Positions 31,415-39,433 of a stretch of DNA of 43,680 bases are shown here, piece by piece. The notes below the pieces were generated by a model. That model saw only the letters and a program-made list of their open reading frames with translations. It ran no database searches and was not told the origin of the DNA. Within the stretch, counting starts at the first letter, position 1. The number at the start of each line of letters is the position of its first letter. The stretch covers positions 1-43,680 of the forward strand of contig JAFRRJ010000014.1 in the NCBI GenBank assembly GCA_017428155.1. The letters are read 5' to 3'. The position numbers were made by a program, and so were the translations under genes. The DNA is from Clostridiales bacterium (lineage in GTDB: Bacteria > Bacillota > Clostridia > Saccharofermentanales > Saccharofermentanaceae).

Positions 31415-33538
31415 ATGGCTGACACTGATCTTTCCAAGGTATTGACGGAGTGCCACGAGGCGGCGAGGAGCGGGTATGAGCTTGCGTCGGATGAGAAAGC
31501 GGTGCTCGATGAGATCTTAAGTTCGGCTGAGGATAAGATCCGTGAGACGGCTTTGGAATATAAGACTTCGCCTTGCGAGGTCGTGGGGATAGGAGAGACA
31601 CTGGAGGGACAGCTTGCCGATATTCAGGGAGCGGTTGATGACTTAAGGATCTCATTCGCGGAAGATCTGGATAATCTTGAGAAGGACTTGTCGAAGTTCT
31701 CGATAACGCTTTTCGGAAGGACGATGGCGGGCAAGTCGACACTCATGGAAGTCCTTACCGAGGGCGACGGTTCGGCTATCGGAATGGGCGCGCAGAGGAC
31801 TACGCGCGATATAAGAAGATACGAGTGGAACGGGCTTGCGGTAACCGATGTTCCGGGTATCGGCGCTTTTGAAGGGGAAGAGGATACAAGACTTGCTTTT
31901 GATGCGGCGAAGACCGCTGACCTTATCGTGTTCCTTTTGTCTGACGATGCGCCGCAGGCTGTTGAGGCTGATTGCTTCAGACAGGTAAAGGACCTCGGTA
32001 AGCCCGTGATAGTAATAATGAACGTGAAGGTATCAGTCGATCCCGGAAAGAGCGTGAAGCTTGTTGAGAGGGATATGAACCGGGCGTTCGACTTTTCGAG
32101 GATCGAAGAGATAAGAAGGCAGTTCTGCAAATTTGCCGAAGCATACGGGCAGGACTGGACGATGGTGCCGTTCGTCGCATCGCACCTGAAGGCAGCTTAC
32201 GAAGCTGTTAAATGTGAGAAGGACGGCGACCTTGAGAAGGCGGAGTTCTGGAGGAGATTAAGCCGCATCGATGATCTTAAGGCCCTGATCTGCGAAGAAG
32301 TCGAAGTACGGGGCAAGTATATAAGGGTCAAGACGTTTGCGGACATCATTGCAAATCCCATGATCGAGGCATTGCATGAGCTCGTGAAGGAGAGCAGGAT
32401 CAATGAGTCGCAGGGCAGGGTAATCGATGAGAAGAAGCGCGCTCTTGAGAAGCGCAGGGAGTCGTTCGTCAAGGAGGGAAGGAAGAGGATAGAGTCCTTC
32501 ATGATGCGCCTTAAGATGGAGCTCCGTTCGGATATTGCTGTTTTCGCTGAGGACCACTATAACGATAAGCTTGCTGACCTTGCGTGGGGTGATCTCATCA
32601 GGAACAAGGATATTGAGAGCAGATGCAGAGAGCTCCTTGACGATATGGAAGCTGAGGTCGACGGCATAATCGAGGAGGCTATCCGCGAGATGGCAAGCGA
32701 GCTCAAATACGTGTCGGTCGATTCGGTCGAGAGGAATTTCCTGACGCCTGCGCTGGTTGACGCGAAAAGGATCGTCAGCTGGACGAGCCTTGTACTGGGC
32801 GGCGGCGGTTCGGTCGCTGTGCTGATACTGACATTTGCGGGAGTTGATGCAGCTATAGGACCTGTCGGCTGGGTGGCAGCGGGAATAGGTCTTGCGGGTG
32901 GCGTAAGTCTTCTGTTCCTCGAATCCAAGGGCGACAAGCTCGCGAAAGCGCGCGCGCGTCTTGAGGGCGAACTCACGAAGTCCGTTAATGCGACATGCGA
33001 CAGTATCTGGACCCAGCTTGAGAAGAATCTTCAAAGGCTCGTTGACGGCAAGATCGATCTTGTTTTGTCCGAGCTCTCGAAAATCGGAAAGGTCATAAGA
33101 TCGCTTGCTTCCACCCAGAATGAGCTTGCTGATTCGCTCCGCACGGAGCTCGGCTCGCTGAACATGACATTTACGGAGAAGATCGCGACGGCTGTTTTCG
33201 GCAGGGAACTTGCGGCTGACTATATGTCGAAGATCACATCCGCTGCGAGGATACCGGGATTATGCACGCTGTTATCCGAGAGATCAGATGACAGCGCCGG
33301 CGAGGAATTCCGCACGCAGATGGCTGATCTCATCGCCGAAGACATAAGGTTCGTGACTGCAACTGAGGATACTCCGGTATTCGTATCCGCAGTCCTTGAC
33401 GGTCTTGTAAGTCCCGGTGATATTACTTGTGAGGAAGATGATGACATCGTGGTCATAAGATCAGATGAGAAAGATATCAGGCTATATAACAGGCTCCGTC
33501 TGCTTGAGCAGATCGTGCCTTACAGGATAGGAGGATAA
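31415..33538 (+). CDS. Bacterial dynamin-like GTPase 1
   Basis: The 707-aa protein has a GTPase domain after a helical N-terminal 90 residues: GRTMAGKST (101-109, P-loop), a conserved GAQRTTRDIR switch I, DVPG (145-148), and at the G4 position N-V-K (203-205) instead of the usual T/NKxD. A long helical region follows (ESRINESQGRVIDEKKRALE) and a hydrophobic hairpin at about residues 450-510 (SLVLGGGGSVAVLILTFAGV, GPVGWVAAGIGLAGGVSLLF) suited to membrane insertion, then a coiled C-terminal stalk. This is the arrangement of bacterial dynamin-like and LeoA-like proteins that bend or fuse membranes. AAGGGG precedes the ATG. The next dynamin gene starts 4 bp after its stop. Confidence 0.85.
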   Translation: MADTDLSKVLTECHEAARSGYELASDEKAVLDEILSSAEDKIRETALEYKTSPCEVVGIGETLEGQLADIQGAVDDLRISFAEDLDNLEKDLSKFSITLFGRTMAGKSTLMEVLTEGDGSAIGMGAQRTTRDIRRYEWNGLAVTDVPGIGAFEGEEDTRLAFDAAKTADLIVFLLSDDAPQAVEADCFRQVKDLGKPVIVIMNVKVSVDPGKSVKLVERDMNRAFDFSRIEEIRRQFCKFAEAYGQDWTMVPFVASHLKAAYEAVKCEKDGDLEKAEFWRRLSRIDDLKALICEEVEVRGKYIRVKTFADIIANPMIEALHELVKESRINESQGRVIDEKKRALEKRRESFVKEGRKRIESFMMRLKMELRSDIAVFAEDHYNDKLADLAWGDLIRNKDIESRCRELLDDMEAEVDGIIEEAIREMASELKYVSVDSVERNFLTPALVDAKRIVSWTSLVLGGGGSVAVLILTFAGVDAAIGPVGWVAAGIGLAGGVSLLFLESKGDKLAKARARLEGELTKSVNATCDSIWTQLEKNLQRLVDGKIDLVLSELSKIGKVIRSLASTQNELADSLRTELGSLNMTFTEKIATAVFGRELAADYMSKITSAARIPGLCTLLSERSDDSAGEEFRTQMADLIAEDIRFVTATEDTPVFVSAVLDGLVSPGDITCEEDDDIVVIRSDEKDIRLYNRLRLLEQIVPYRIGG

Positions 33539-33542
33539 CTCT

Positions 33543-35264
33543 ATGTTGAAGATCGCCGAGTTGTCACGCGCAAAGGAAGCATTGCAGGAGAAGACCATCC
33601 GTGCTCTTGAGGAAGCCGGTGTAAATCTTGATTCCGTGAGCGGGAAGTCTGACCGCGTTAAGATCGTTTTCGCGGGTCAGTATTCTGCAGGCAAGTCATC
33701 GATAATCAAGATGCTGACAGGCGATGAGACTGTCGCGACCGGAGCCGAGATCACCACGCAGGAGACAAAGGCTTATGAGTGGAACGGGCTTGAGATAGTT
33801 GACACTCCCGGCGTCCATACGACGCTGCGTCCCGACCATGACGAGATCTCATATAAGGCGATCGCCGCTGCTGATATCCTGGTCTTCGTAATAACAAACG
33901 AACTCTTCGATTCATATATGGCAGAGCATTTCAGACGCCTTGCCATAGATAAGGACAAGGCAGGCGAGATGATCCTCGTTGTAAACAAGATGGAGCGCGC
34001 TGCAGGAGGCAACACAAAAGCCCAGCAGAAAGTCATAAAAGAAGCGCTCCGCGAGGTTCTTGCGCCTTACACGCCCGAGCAGCTCCATATCTCATTTATC
34101 GATGCGCAGTCCTATCTCGACAGTCTTGAAGAGAGAGAAGAAGATCCCGAGATCGCTGATGAGCTTTTCTCAAGATCGGGCTATGCCGCTTTTATAGAGA
34201 CGCTCGATCAGTTTGTGGAAGAGAAGTCCATTACTTCCAAGCTTACGACGGATCTTTATGTCCTTGATAACGAACTCGATAAGGCTATCTCTGCACTGAC
34301 ACCGGGTTCGGAGGATGCCGATATCGATGCTCTCGAAGAGAATCTCAAGCAGCAAAGGCACATTCTTATTGATACGAGGACGAGGCTGCAAAGAGAGGTT
34401 CAGGATATCTACGCTGACGCATCCGCAAAGATAAGAGGATTAGGACTTGATGCTGCAGCCCTGGTCGATGCGGGGCTTTCAAAAGATGAGCTTGAAGAGA
34501 AGGTCGCCGAATACGGAAAGGCAGCTGAAGAACTTATGGAGCAGACACGCACGGCGGCAGATGACCACGTGCATTCGAGGTTCCTTGAGCTCGGTCAGAA
34601 CTTTGCCGACATGGAGGCCACGGAGTTCAACCAGAACCTCAAGATAAGGCTTGTCGACAAGTACGACAACCTTCCGGACACGGTAAAGAAAGTGTTCGTT
34701 ACTGCGACTGATCTCGAGAAGAAGGGTGACCTTCTGGTAGGCACACTGGTTAAGTCGGGCATCCCTGAGATACTGTCACTTACGGATTCATCCTATAAGG
34801 CGATAAGACTTACGGACAACACGCAGAAGTTCTTAAAGAGCTCTCTTCACACTATGAATACCGGAACCAAGATAGCGGCCAAGACAGGCAAGGCCGGACA
34901 GATAGCATCGAAGGTTGCCAACAGGTCATCTTCGGTCTTCGGCGTCGTAGGCGTCGGTCTGGAACTCATGCTCCAGCTCAAGGAGGACACAGATGAGCAG
35001 CTTCTCCTTGAAGCCATGAAGAACAACCGCCAGAACATAAGAAGTGAATTCAACACGGCCGCATATGCGCTTGACGATTACTCCGCAGAGTACATCAGAC
35101 AGTGTGTCGTAACGCCTATGGAACAGTCGATAAAGTCTGTTGAGGACAATATCTCCGACTTAAGGACGACCCGTGCGGACAGATCGGAGCAATGCGTAAA
35201 GCTCGAGAGGATCCAGAAAGACATTCAGACACTCATAACCAGGATACATGAGGCCGAAGGGTAA
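33543..35264 (+). CDS. Bacterial dynamin-like GTPase 2
   Basis: The 573-aa protein has a canonical GTPase domain: GQYSAGKSS (45-53), DTPG (87-90), and NKME (148-151) at G4. From about residue 240 on it is coiled coil or helical stalk, with a Gly/Ala-rich hydrophobic stretch around TGTKIAAKTGKAGQIASKVA and VFGVVGVGLELMLQL near 430-480 that could contact membrane. GGAGG directly precedes the ATG, 4 bp after the stop of the first dynamin gene. Bacterial dynamins often occur as such pairs forming hetero-oligomers (DynA/DynB, LeoA-type); one partner with a degenerate and one with an intact G4 motif is consistent with this. Cellular role unproven. Confidence 0.87.
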   Translation: MLKIAELSRAKEALQEKTIRALEEAGVNLDSVSGKSDRVKIVFAGQYSAGKSSIIKMLTGDETVATGAEITTQETKAYEWNGLEIVDTPGVHTTLRPDHDEISYKAIAAADILVFVITNELFDSYMAEHFRRLAIDKDKAGEMILVVNKMERAAGGNTKAQQKVIKEALREVLAPYTPEQLHISFIDAQSYLDSLEEREEDPEIADELFSRSGYAAFIETLDQFVEEKSITSKLTTDLYVLDNELDKAISALTPGSEDADIDALEENLKQQRHILIDTRTRLQREVQDIYADASAKIRGLGLDAAALVDAGLSKDELEEKVAEYGKAAEELMEQTRTAADDHVHSRFLELGQNFADMEATEFNQNLKIRLVDKYDNLPDTVKKVFVTATDLEKKGDLLVGTLVKSGIPEILSLTDSSYKAIRLTDNTQKFLKSSLHTMNTGTKIAAKTGKAGQIASKVANRSSSVFGVVGVGLELMLQLKEDTDEQLLLEAMKNNRQNIRSEFNTAAYALDDYSAEYIRQCVVTPMEQSIKSVEDNISDLRTTRADRSEQCVKLERIQKDIQTLITRIHEAEG

Positions 35265-35338
35265 TGCGCGCGGAATGCTCAAGTGTCTGAAGATCTGATC
35301 TCAATGGCACAGGGAAAAGGAAAGGAACGGATAAGATC

Positions 35339-35953
35339 ATGGCTGAGAATAACCTGATACTCGTATGCAAAGACAAGCAGATCGCTGAAGATTTCTGCAG
35401 GATACTTACCGCCACAGGAAAGATCGACAGGGACGGCATAGAAGTGTGGGAGGAGAAGACCTGGGACGCAAAGCGCAAGACGGGCCCGTACAAGACCAGA
35501 ATGCTCTTTGTCGGCGACATCAGGGACACGGAGTCTTTGGGATGCTTTATCGATATCCGCTACGAGCGATGGGGCATATGCTACGGAGTAAATCCCCGGT
35601 ATGCGGTCATTACTTCTGACACGATCTACGTCAAGGACAACGCGCGCTATAACGCTTTCATGACCGACTTTAACGATGCGGTAATGCCGGTACTTTATCC
35701 TTCTGCTGATCAGGGCGGTTCAGATGCGGTTATATCTGATACACAGCCTTCTTCCGGTTCCAAGGTTAATTCCGGAAAAGCCGCAAAGGTCATCGGAACC
35801 GTGGGCCTTGCGGTCGCGACAGGCGGCGCGAGCCTTGCAGCCCAGAAGATAATTGACGATACAAAGACTCTTGCAGATAAGAATTTGAAGCTCTGCCTCT
35901 TCGGCGTCTGGCACTTCGCAAACAACTGCCTTGAGGAATTCCTGGCGGACTGA
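35339..35953 (+). CDS. Small protein of the dynamin operon
   Basis: The 204-aa protein is soluble for its first 130 residues (NLILVCKDKQIAEDFCRILT at the start, then IEVWEEKTWDAKRKTGPYKT and RYERWGICYGVNPRYAVITS), with a Ser/Gly-rich linker and a hydrophobic Gly/Ala segment near 150-172 (KVIGTVGLAVATGGASLAAQ) before a charged end. No family was recognised. It starts 74 bp after the second dynamin gene with AAGGAACGG upstream, so it is probably in the same operon. An adaptor or regulator of the dynamins is plausible but not shown. Confidence 0.7.
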   Translation: MAENNLILVCKDKQIAEDFCRILTATGKIDRDGIEVWEEKTWDAKRKTGPYKTRMLFVGDIRDTESLGCFIDIRYERWGICYGVNPRYAVITSDTIYVKDNARYNAFMTDFNDAVMPVLYPSADQGGSDAVISDTQPSSGSKVNSGKAAKVIGTVGLAVATGGASLAAQKIIDDTKTLADKNLKLCLFGVWHFANNCLEEFLAD

Positions 35954-36048
35954 GATAACACGATTTCCCCCTCATTATTGCCGCAAAAACCGCACTGGCC
36001 TGTGGTAAAGTTAGCATGGAATATAATAAGGGAAGGAAAGTTTTTAAT

Positions 36049-36531
36049 ATGGGTAAGAGAGTTTTATCTGCAAACAGCAAGGCTGTTGTTCCGTTGATCC
36101 TGACTGCTGCCTTACTGTTTTCCTCATGCACATCAAGAAGCCGCAGGAATGAGCCTGTAAAGGAAGTCGTCCTTATCAATGATACCTGGGTCGTGGAGAA
36201 ATATATGGAGGCAGTCTCTGAATGCGATCACGCAATCTACGAGCAGGTCTCATTCAATACCGGAAGAACGGACGGCTTAGGCCCTCACGAATACAGGTTC
36301 AGAGGCATAGTCTACCTGACGGACGAGGAAGCTCAAAGTCTCTGGACCGGATATGAGTGGGAAGAGACAGTTGCCCCTGATTTTGAATTTGACATGGTCG
36401 ACATTGAGGCTGTAGGCAGCGGTCCGTGGTACAGATGCCATGATTTTGAGAAGGATAACTATTCGACGATCGTCTCGAATTACACTGTTTTCGACGGTGA
36501 GAAGATAGTTTTCGACATCCATCAGATCTGA
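36049..36531 (+). CDS. Predicted lipoprotein
   Basis: The start is the ATG at 36049, with AAGGAAAG 8-10 nt upstream; the ATG at 36016 has no ribosome site and sits next to a TATAAT (36022-36027) that could be the -10 box. The 160-aa product has a signal peptide and lipobox (LLFSSC, Cys near residue 27), followed by a beta-rich domain containing HAIYEQVSFNTGRTDGLGPH and FDMVDIEAVGSGPWYRCHDF. No named family. Its size and composition resemble other short lipoproteins in this window. It is followed by 60 bp and the promoter of the PrsW gene. Confidence 0.75.
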   Translation: MGKRVLSANSKAVVPLILTAALLFSSCTSRSRRNEPVKEVVLINDTWVVEKYMEAVSECDHAIYEQVSFNTGRTDGLGPHEYRFRGIVYLTDEEAQSLWTGYEWEETVAPDFEFDMVDIEAVGSGPWYRCHDFEKDNYSTIVSNYTVFDGEKIVFDIHQI

Positions 36532-36595
36532 TATCCTGACACGCCGGCTGAGTGGTATAAGGCAGTGTCAGAACAGCTTTATTCATCAATAAAAA

Positions 36596-36624
36596 GTGAC
36601 ACATCCCCTGTAAAATGCTATTCT
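36596..36624 (+). promoter_or_regulatory. SigA-type promoter for the PrsW operon
   Basis: GTGACA (36596-36601; 5 of 6 with TTGACA), a 17-bp spacer, and TATTCT (36619-36624), the latter with an extended TGC before it. It lies about 70 bp before the GTG start at 36695. The same TAAATGCTATT-type core recurs at the start of repeats A and B. Confidence 0.6.
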
Positions 36625-36694
36625 TATTTCCGTTAGACATGAGTTTACGGGACATTAAGTGCTGCCCCCGTGCAAAAGGTATAAGGAGAGAGTT

Positions 36695-37705
36695 GTGAAT
36701 TTACTTTATTTGTCACTGATCCCGGTTGCCGGGCTTTTATTGTTCATCTATTTCAACGATAAGAATGAGAAGGAGCCGTTCGGTCTTCTGGTATCACTGT
36801 TCTTTGCCGGAATGGGCACTGTCATTACGGCCATAATCGCCGAATTTATTGGTCAGGCTCTGCTTGGCGCTATATTCCCTTATGAGACGGTAGGCAAGCA
36901 GGTGGTCAATGCGATGCTGATCATCGCACCCGCTGAGGAACTCGGCAAATACATAGTATTAAGGCTTATCACCTGGAAGAACAAGCATTTCAATTACAGC
37001 TACGATGCTATCGTCTACGCTGTATTCGTATCGCTTGGTTTTGCAGCGCTCGAGAATATAGGCTACGTTATCGGCAACGGAGTTTCCGCGGCGCTCTTAA
37101 GAATGGTAACTGCAGTTCCCGGACACGCATGCTTTGCGGTATTCATGGGCTTCTTCTACAGCAAGGCGAAGTACGCCAGCCTTACAAACGGCAAGGGTGT
37201 AGGCGGATTTAAGGCACTCGCCATCATGGTTCCCATAATCCTCCACGGCATTTATGACGCGATAATATTCGGCGGCAATGTCGCAGGCGGCTCAAGCCTT
37301 TCAGGCATGAGCATACTTCTCTGGATCGCCTTCTGCATCGCGCTCTTCGTCGTATCCGTCATCATCGTTATCAAGTCATCAAGGAACGATTACTGTATTG
37401 TTACGGTCTCTCAGGCAGAGGGAAATGTCCCCGAAGTCACTGTCACATCCGCATATGCGCAGGCTCAGCGCCCTCAGTATGTTCAGACAGTCTACAAGCC
37501 AAGTATTGCCGGCACATGGAAATGCAGCTGCGGCAACGAGAATACACTGAACTTCTGCTTCAAGTGCGGCAAACAGCGTGCTATGGGCGCTGTCTGGACC
37601 TGCCCGAGCTGCGGTTCTCTTGCGACTTATAACTTCTGCGGAAACTGCGGCGCTCATAAACCCGTCCAGCAGATGCCGTCTTCTTATCAGAATATCAACC
37701 TGTAA
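36695..37705 (+). CDS. prsW: PrsW-type intramembrane metalloprotease with C-terminal zinc ribbons
   Basis: A GTG at 36695 with AAGGAG six nt upstream is the best start, giving 336 aa. The membrane part (first 235 residues) has seven to eight helices with the PrsW signatures: IFPYE, PAEELGK, FAALENIGY, GHACFAVFMG and HGIYDAI, which hold the Glu and His residues proposed to bind zinc. In Bacillus, PrsW cuts the anti-sigma factor RsiW. The C-terminal tail adds two zinc ribbons (CSCGNENTLNFCFKCGK and CPSCGSLATYNFCGNCG) not present in PrsW itself. Eighteen bases downstream starts the TPM-domain gene. A substrate is not evident in the window. Confidence 0.88.
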   Translation: MNLLYLSLIPVAGLLLFIYFNDKNEKEPFGLLVSLFFAGMGTVITAIIAEFIGQALLGAIFPYETVGKQVVNAMLIIAPAEELGKYIVLRLITWKNKHFNYSYDAIVYAVFVSLGFAALENIGYVIGNGVSAALLRMVTAVPGHACFAVFMGFFYSKAKYASLTNGKGVGGFKALAIMVPIILHGIYDAIIFGGNVAGGSSLSGMSILLWIAFCIALFVVSVIIVIKSSRNDYCIVTVSQAEGNVPEVTVTSAYAQAQRPQYVQTVYKPSIAGTWKCSCGNENTLNFCFKCGKQRAMGAVWTCPSCGSLATYNFCGNCGAHKPVQQMPSSYQNINL

Positions 37706-37723
37706 TTTTCCGGAGGATAAGAC

Positions 37724-38773
37724 ATGCCACATTCATCAGGCGGCGGTTCACACAGCGGCGGATCTCACAGCAGCAGCGGTTCACACAGCAGCCATTCAAG
37801 CAGCGGCGGCGGCAGCAGCGGAGGATACCACAGCAACAGACGCACATCGGACAAGCCGTTCCCCGGTTCGAAGATGTATCTTTACTATCAGGACCGTAAG
37901 CCCAGGTTCATATATTCCAACTACGATGTAAGCAAGCGCGACGTCTCCAACCTTATAGCGGGGCTGATAGCATTCTTTATAATTCTCCTGCCGATCATGA
38001 TCATGTGCCTGATCGGAATGATCTTCTCGTTCGAGAAGCCGGAGAAGATCTCATATTACAAGAACAAGAAGCCTGATTTTGTTATCGAGGACAATCTCGA
38101 TATCTTTGAGAATGAGAAGAACCTTAAGCGTTCCATGAAGGCTTTCTACGAAGAGACAGGTATCGTTCCGGCCGTCATCACAGTAAAGAATGAGGACTGG
38201 AACAAGGAATATTCAAGCCTCGAAAAGTACGCCTACGACGAATACGTCGCGCGCTTTCCCGATGAGGCCCACTGGCTCATCGTCTACTCGGAGGAGATAA
38301 AGGATAACGGTTTTAACGACTGGTACTGGGAAGGCATGCAGGGCGACAGGACTGACCCTGTCCTCACCGCGAGCCGTGCCAACAAGTTCACCGAGTCACT
38401 TCATAAGCGCCTTTTGCAGCGCGAAAAGTATTCCGTCGACGAAGCGATAGCCGCGACCTTCGACGAATACACACCGCAAATGATGAATATAATCATGGAC
38501 AAAGCCCAATTCTTTACCTGCCTGTTCCTGTTCCTTGTGTTCGGCGGTTCTACATACTACAGCTTCGCCGTTGCTTACAAATCACCCAAGGTACCTGAAC
38601 AGTTAAAGCATGCCAAAGCCGTCAACCTCACTGCTGTCTATCAGGAAGCCTGCAGTTACTGCGGCGGTATCTACATCGTCGGCATGCACAGGGAATGCCC
38701 GCACTGCGGCGCCGCACTTCCGGAACATCACTACACCAAGGATGCAAACGGAAATATCATCCAGATAATGTAA
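37724..38773 (+). CDS. TPM-domain membrane protein with Gly/Ser/His N-terminus and zinc ribbon
   Basis: The 349-aa protein starts with a low-complexity Gly/Ser/His-rich stretch (residues 4-35), followed by a first membrane helix (VSNLIAGLIAFFIILLPIMI), a domain of about 150 residues resembling TPM/YgcG (FYEETGIVPAVITVKNEDW, HWLIVYSEEI, DEAIAATF), a second membrane helix and a C-terminal zinc ribbon (CSYCGGIYIVGMHRECPHCG). TPM domains are linked to phosphatase-like or membrane-stress roles; catalysis cannot be judged. A low-complexity stretch at the front rather than the end is unusual. GGAGG precedes the ATG, 18 bp after the PrsW gene. Confidence 0.83.
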   Translation: MPHSSGGGSHSGGSHSSSGSHSSHSSSGGGSSGGYHSNRRTSDKPFPGSKMYLYYQDRKPRFIYSNYDVSKRDVSNLIAGLIAFFIILLPIMIMCLIGMIFSFEKPEKISYYKNKKPDFVIEDNLDIFENEKNLKRSMKAFYEETGIVPAVITVKNEDWNKEYSSLEKYAYDEYVARFPDEAHWLIVYSEEIKDNGFNDWYWEGMQGDRTDPVLTASRANKFTESLHKRLLQREKYSVDEAIAATFDEYTPQMMNIIMDKAQFFTCLFLFLVFGGSTYYSFAVAYKSPKVPEQLKHAKAVNLTAVYQEACSYCGGIYIVGMHRECPHCGAALPEHHYTKDANGNIIQIM

Positions 38774-38807
38774 GGGTTCATTAAAGTTATATTTTCGAGG
38801 GCTCCGC

Positions 38808-39353
38808 ATGGCCGGGAAAAAATATACAGAAGAACAGCTTAAAGCATTTAAGGCATACGATCCTAAAAGTGACCGTGTGGTAGGATGTATCTTTGTTTTC
38901 GCTGCCATGGTGGTGCTGTTCTTCAATATCTTCCTTAGATACAAAGATGCGGAAAAGAGTTCAGCATATAAATATACTGACGGCACGGTTACGTTTTTTC
39001 AGCAGACCAAAAGAAAGTACTCCTACCACAGATACCGTTACGTGGATTCGATCAGCGTCACGTTCTATCCTGAAGGTTATGACAGGAAATTCTTTTTCAG
39101 AGATTCCGACGGCCCTTATTCCTTTGTAAGAACCGGAGATGTGTTCAGGGTCTACTATAAAGAAGACGATCCTGATGAATGTTACATCGCAAAGGAGGAT
39201 TGGATCACCGGGAAATATATCCATGCTGATAAGTCATACAATTCTGTGCTGGGTATTGTTGCCGTTCTGACATGCGTAGGATTATTCTTCTTTGCCGATG
39301 CGGCAAGGGTAACCTCGAGAATAAAGAAAGGCAAGCTCAAGGCACCGGAATAG
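38808..39353 (+). CDS. DUF3592-like membrane protein
   Basis: The 181-aa protein has two membrane helices flanking an extracytoplasmic beta domain: helix one about residues 24-43 (VVGCIFVFAAMVVLFFNIFL), then the pattern 'T.GTVTFF...YRYVDSISVTFYPEGYDRKFFF...GD.F.VYY...DPDE' typical of DUF3592, and a last helix near 145-165. Function of the family is unknown; it is common in Clostridia and Actinobacteria. It lies 34 bp after the TPM gene in the same direction; CGAGGG is the nearest ribosome site. Confidence 0.78.
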   Translation: MAGKKYTEEQLKAFKAYDPKSDRVVGCIFVFAAMVVLFFNIFLRYKDAEKSSAYKYTDGTVTFFQQTKRKYSYHRYRYVDSISVTFYPEGYDRKFFFRDSDGPYSFVRTGDVFRVYYKEDDPDECYIAKEDWITGKYIHADKSYNSVLGIVAVLTCVGLFFFADAARVTSRIKKGKLKAPE

Positions 39354-39370
39354 CAACAATTCCGCCATCT

Positions 39371-39391
39371 TGTCTGTATATATAACAGACA
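39371..39391 (+). promoter_or_regulatory. Perfect TGTCTGT/ACAGACA palindrome between two genes
   Basis: TGTCTGT (39371-39377) and ACAGACA (39385-39391) flank the 7-nt spacer ATATATA. With AT in the middle and position 43 bp before the lipoprotein ATG, it could be an operator overlapping a promoter, or a hairpin. No regulator can be assigned. Confidence 0.45.
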
Positions 39392-39433
39392 GAAAGATCT
39401 GCCCGAAGGATATTATGGAACAGGAGATATGTT

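Noticed and set aside
32258..33034. Antisense frame of 258 codons opposite the first dynamin gene
   Set aside because: No ribosome site; the sense frame has conserved GTPase motifs and continues across it.
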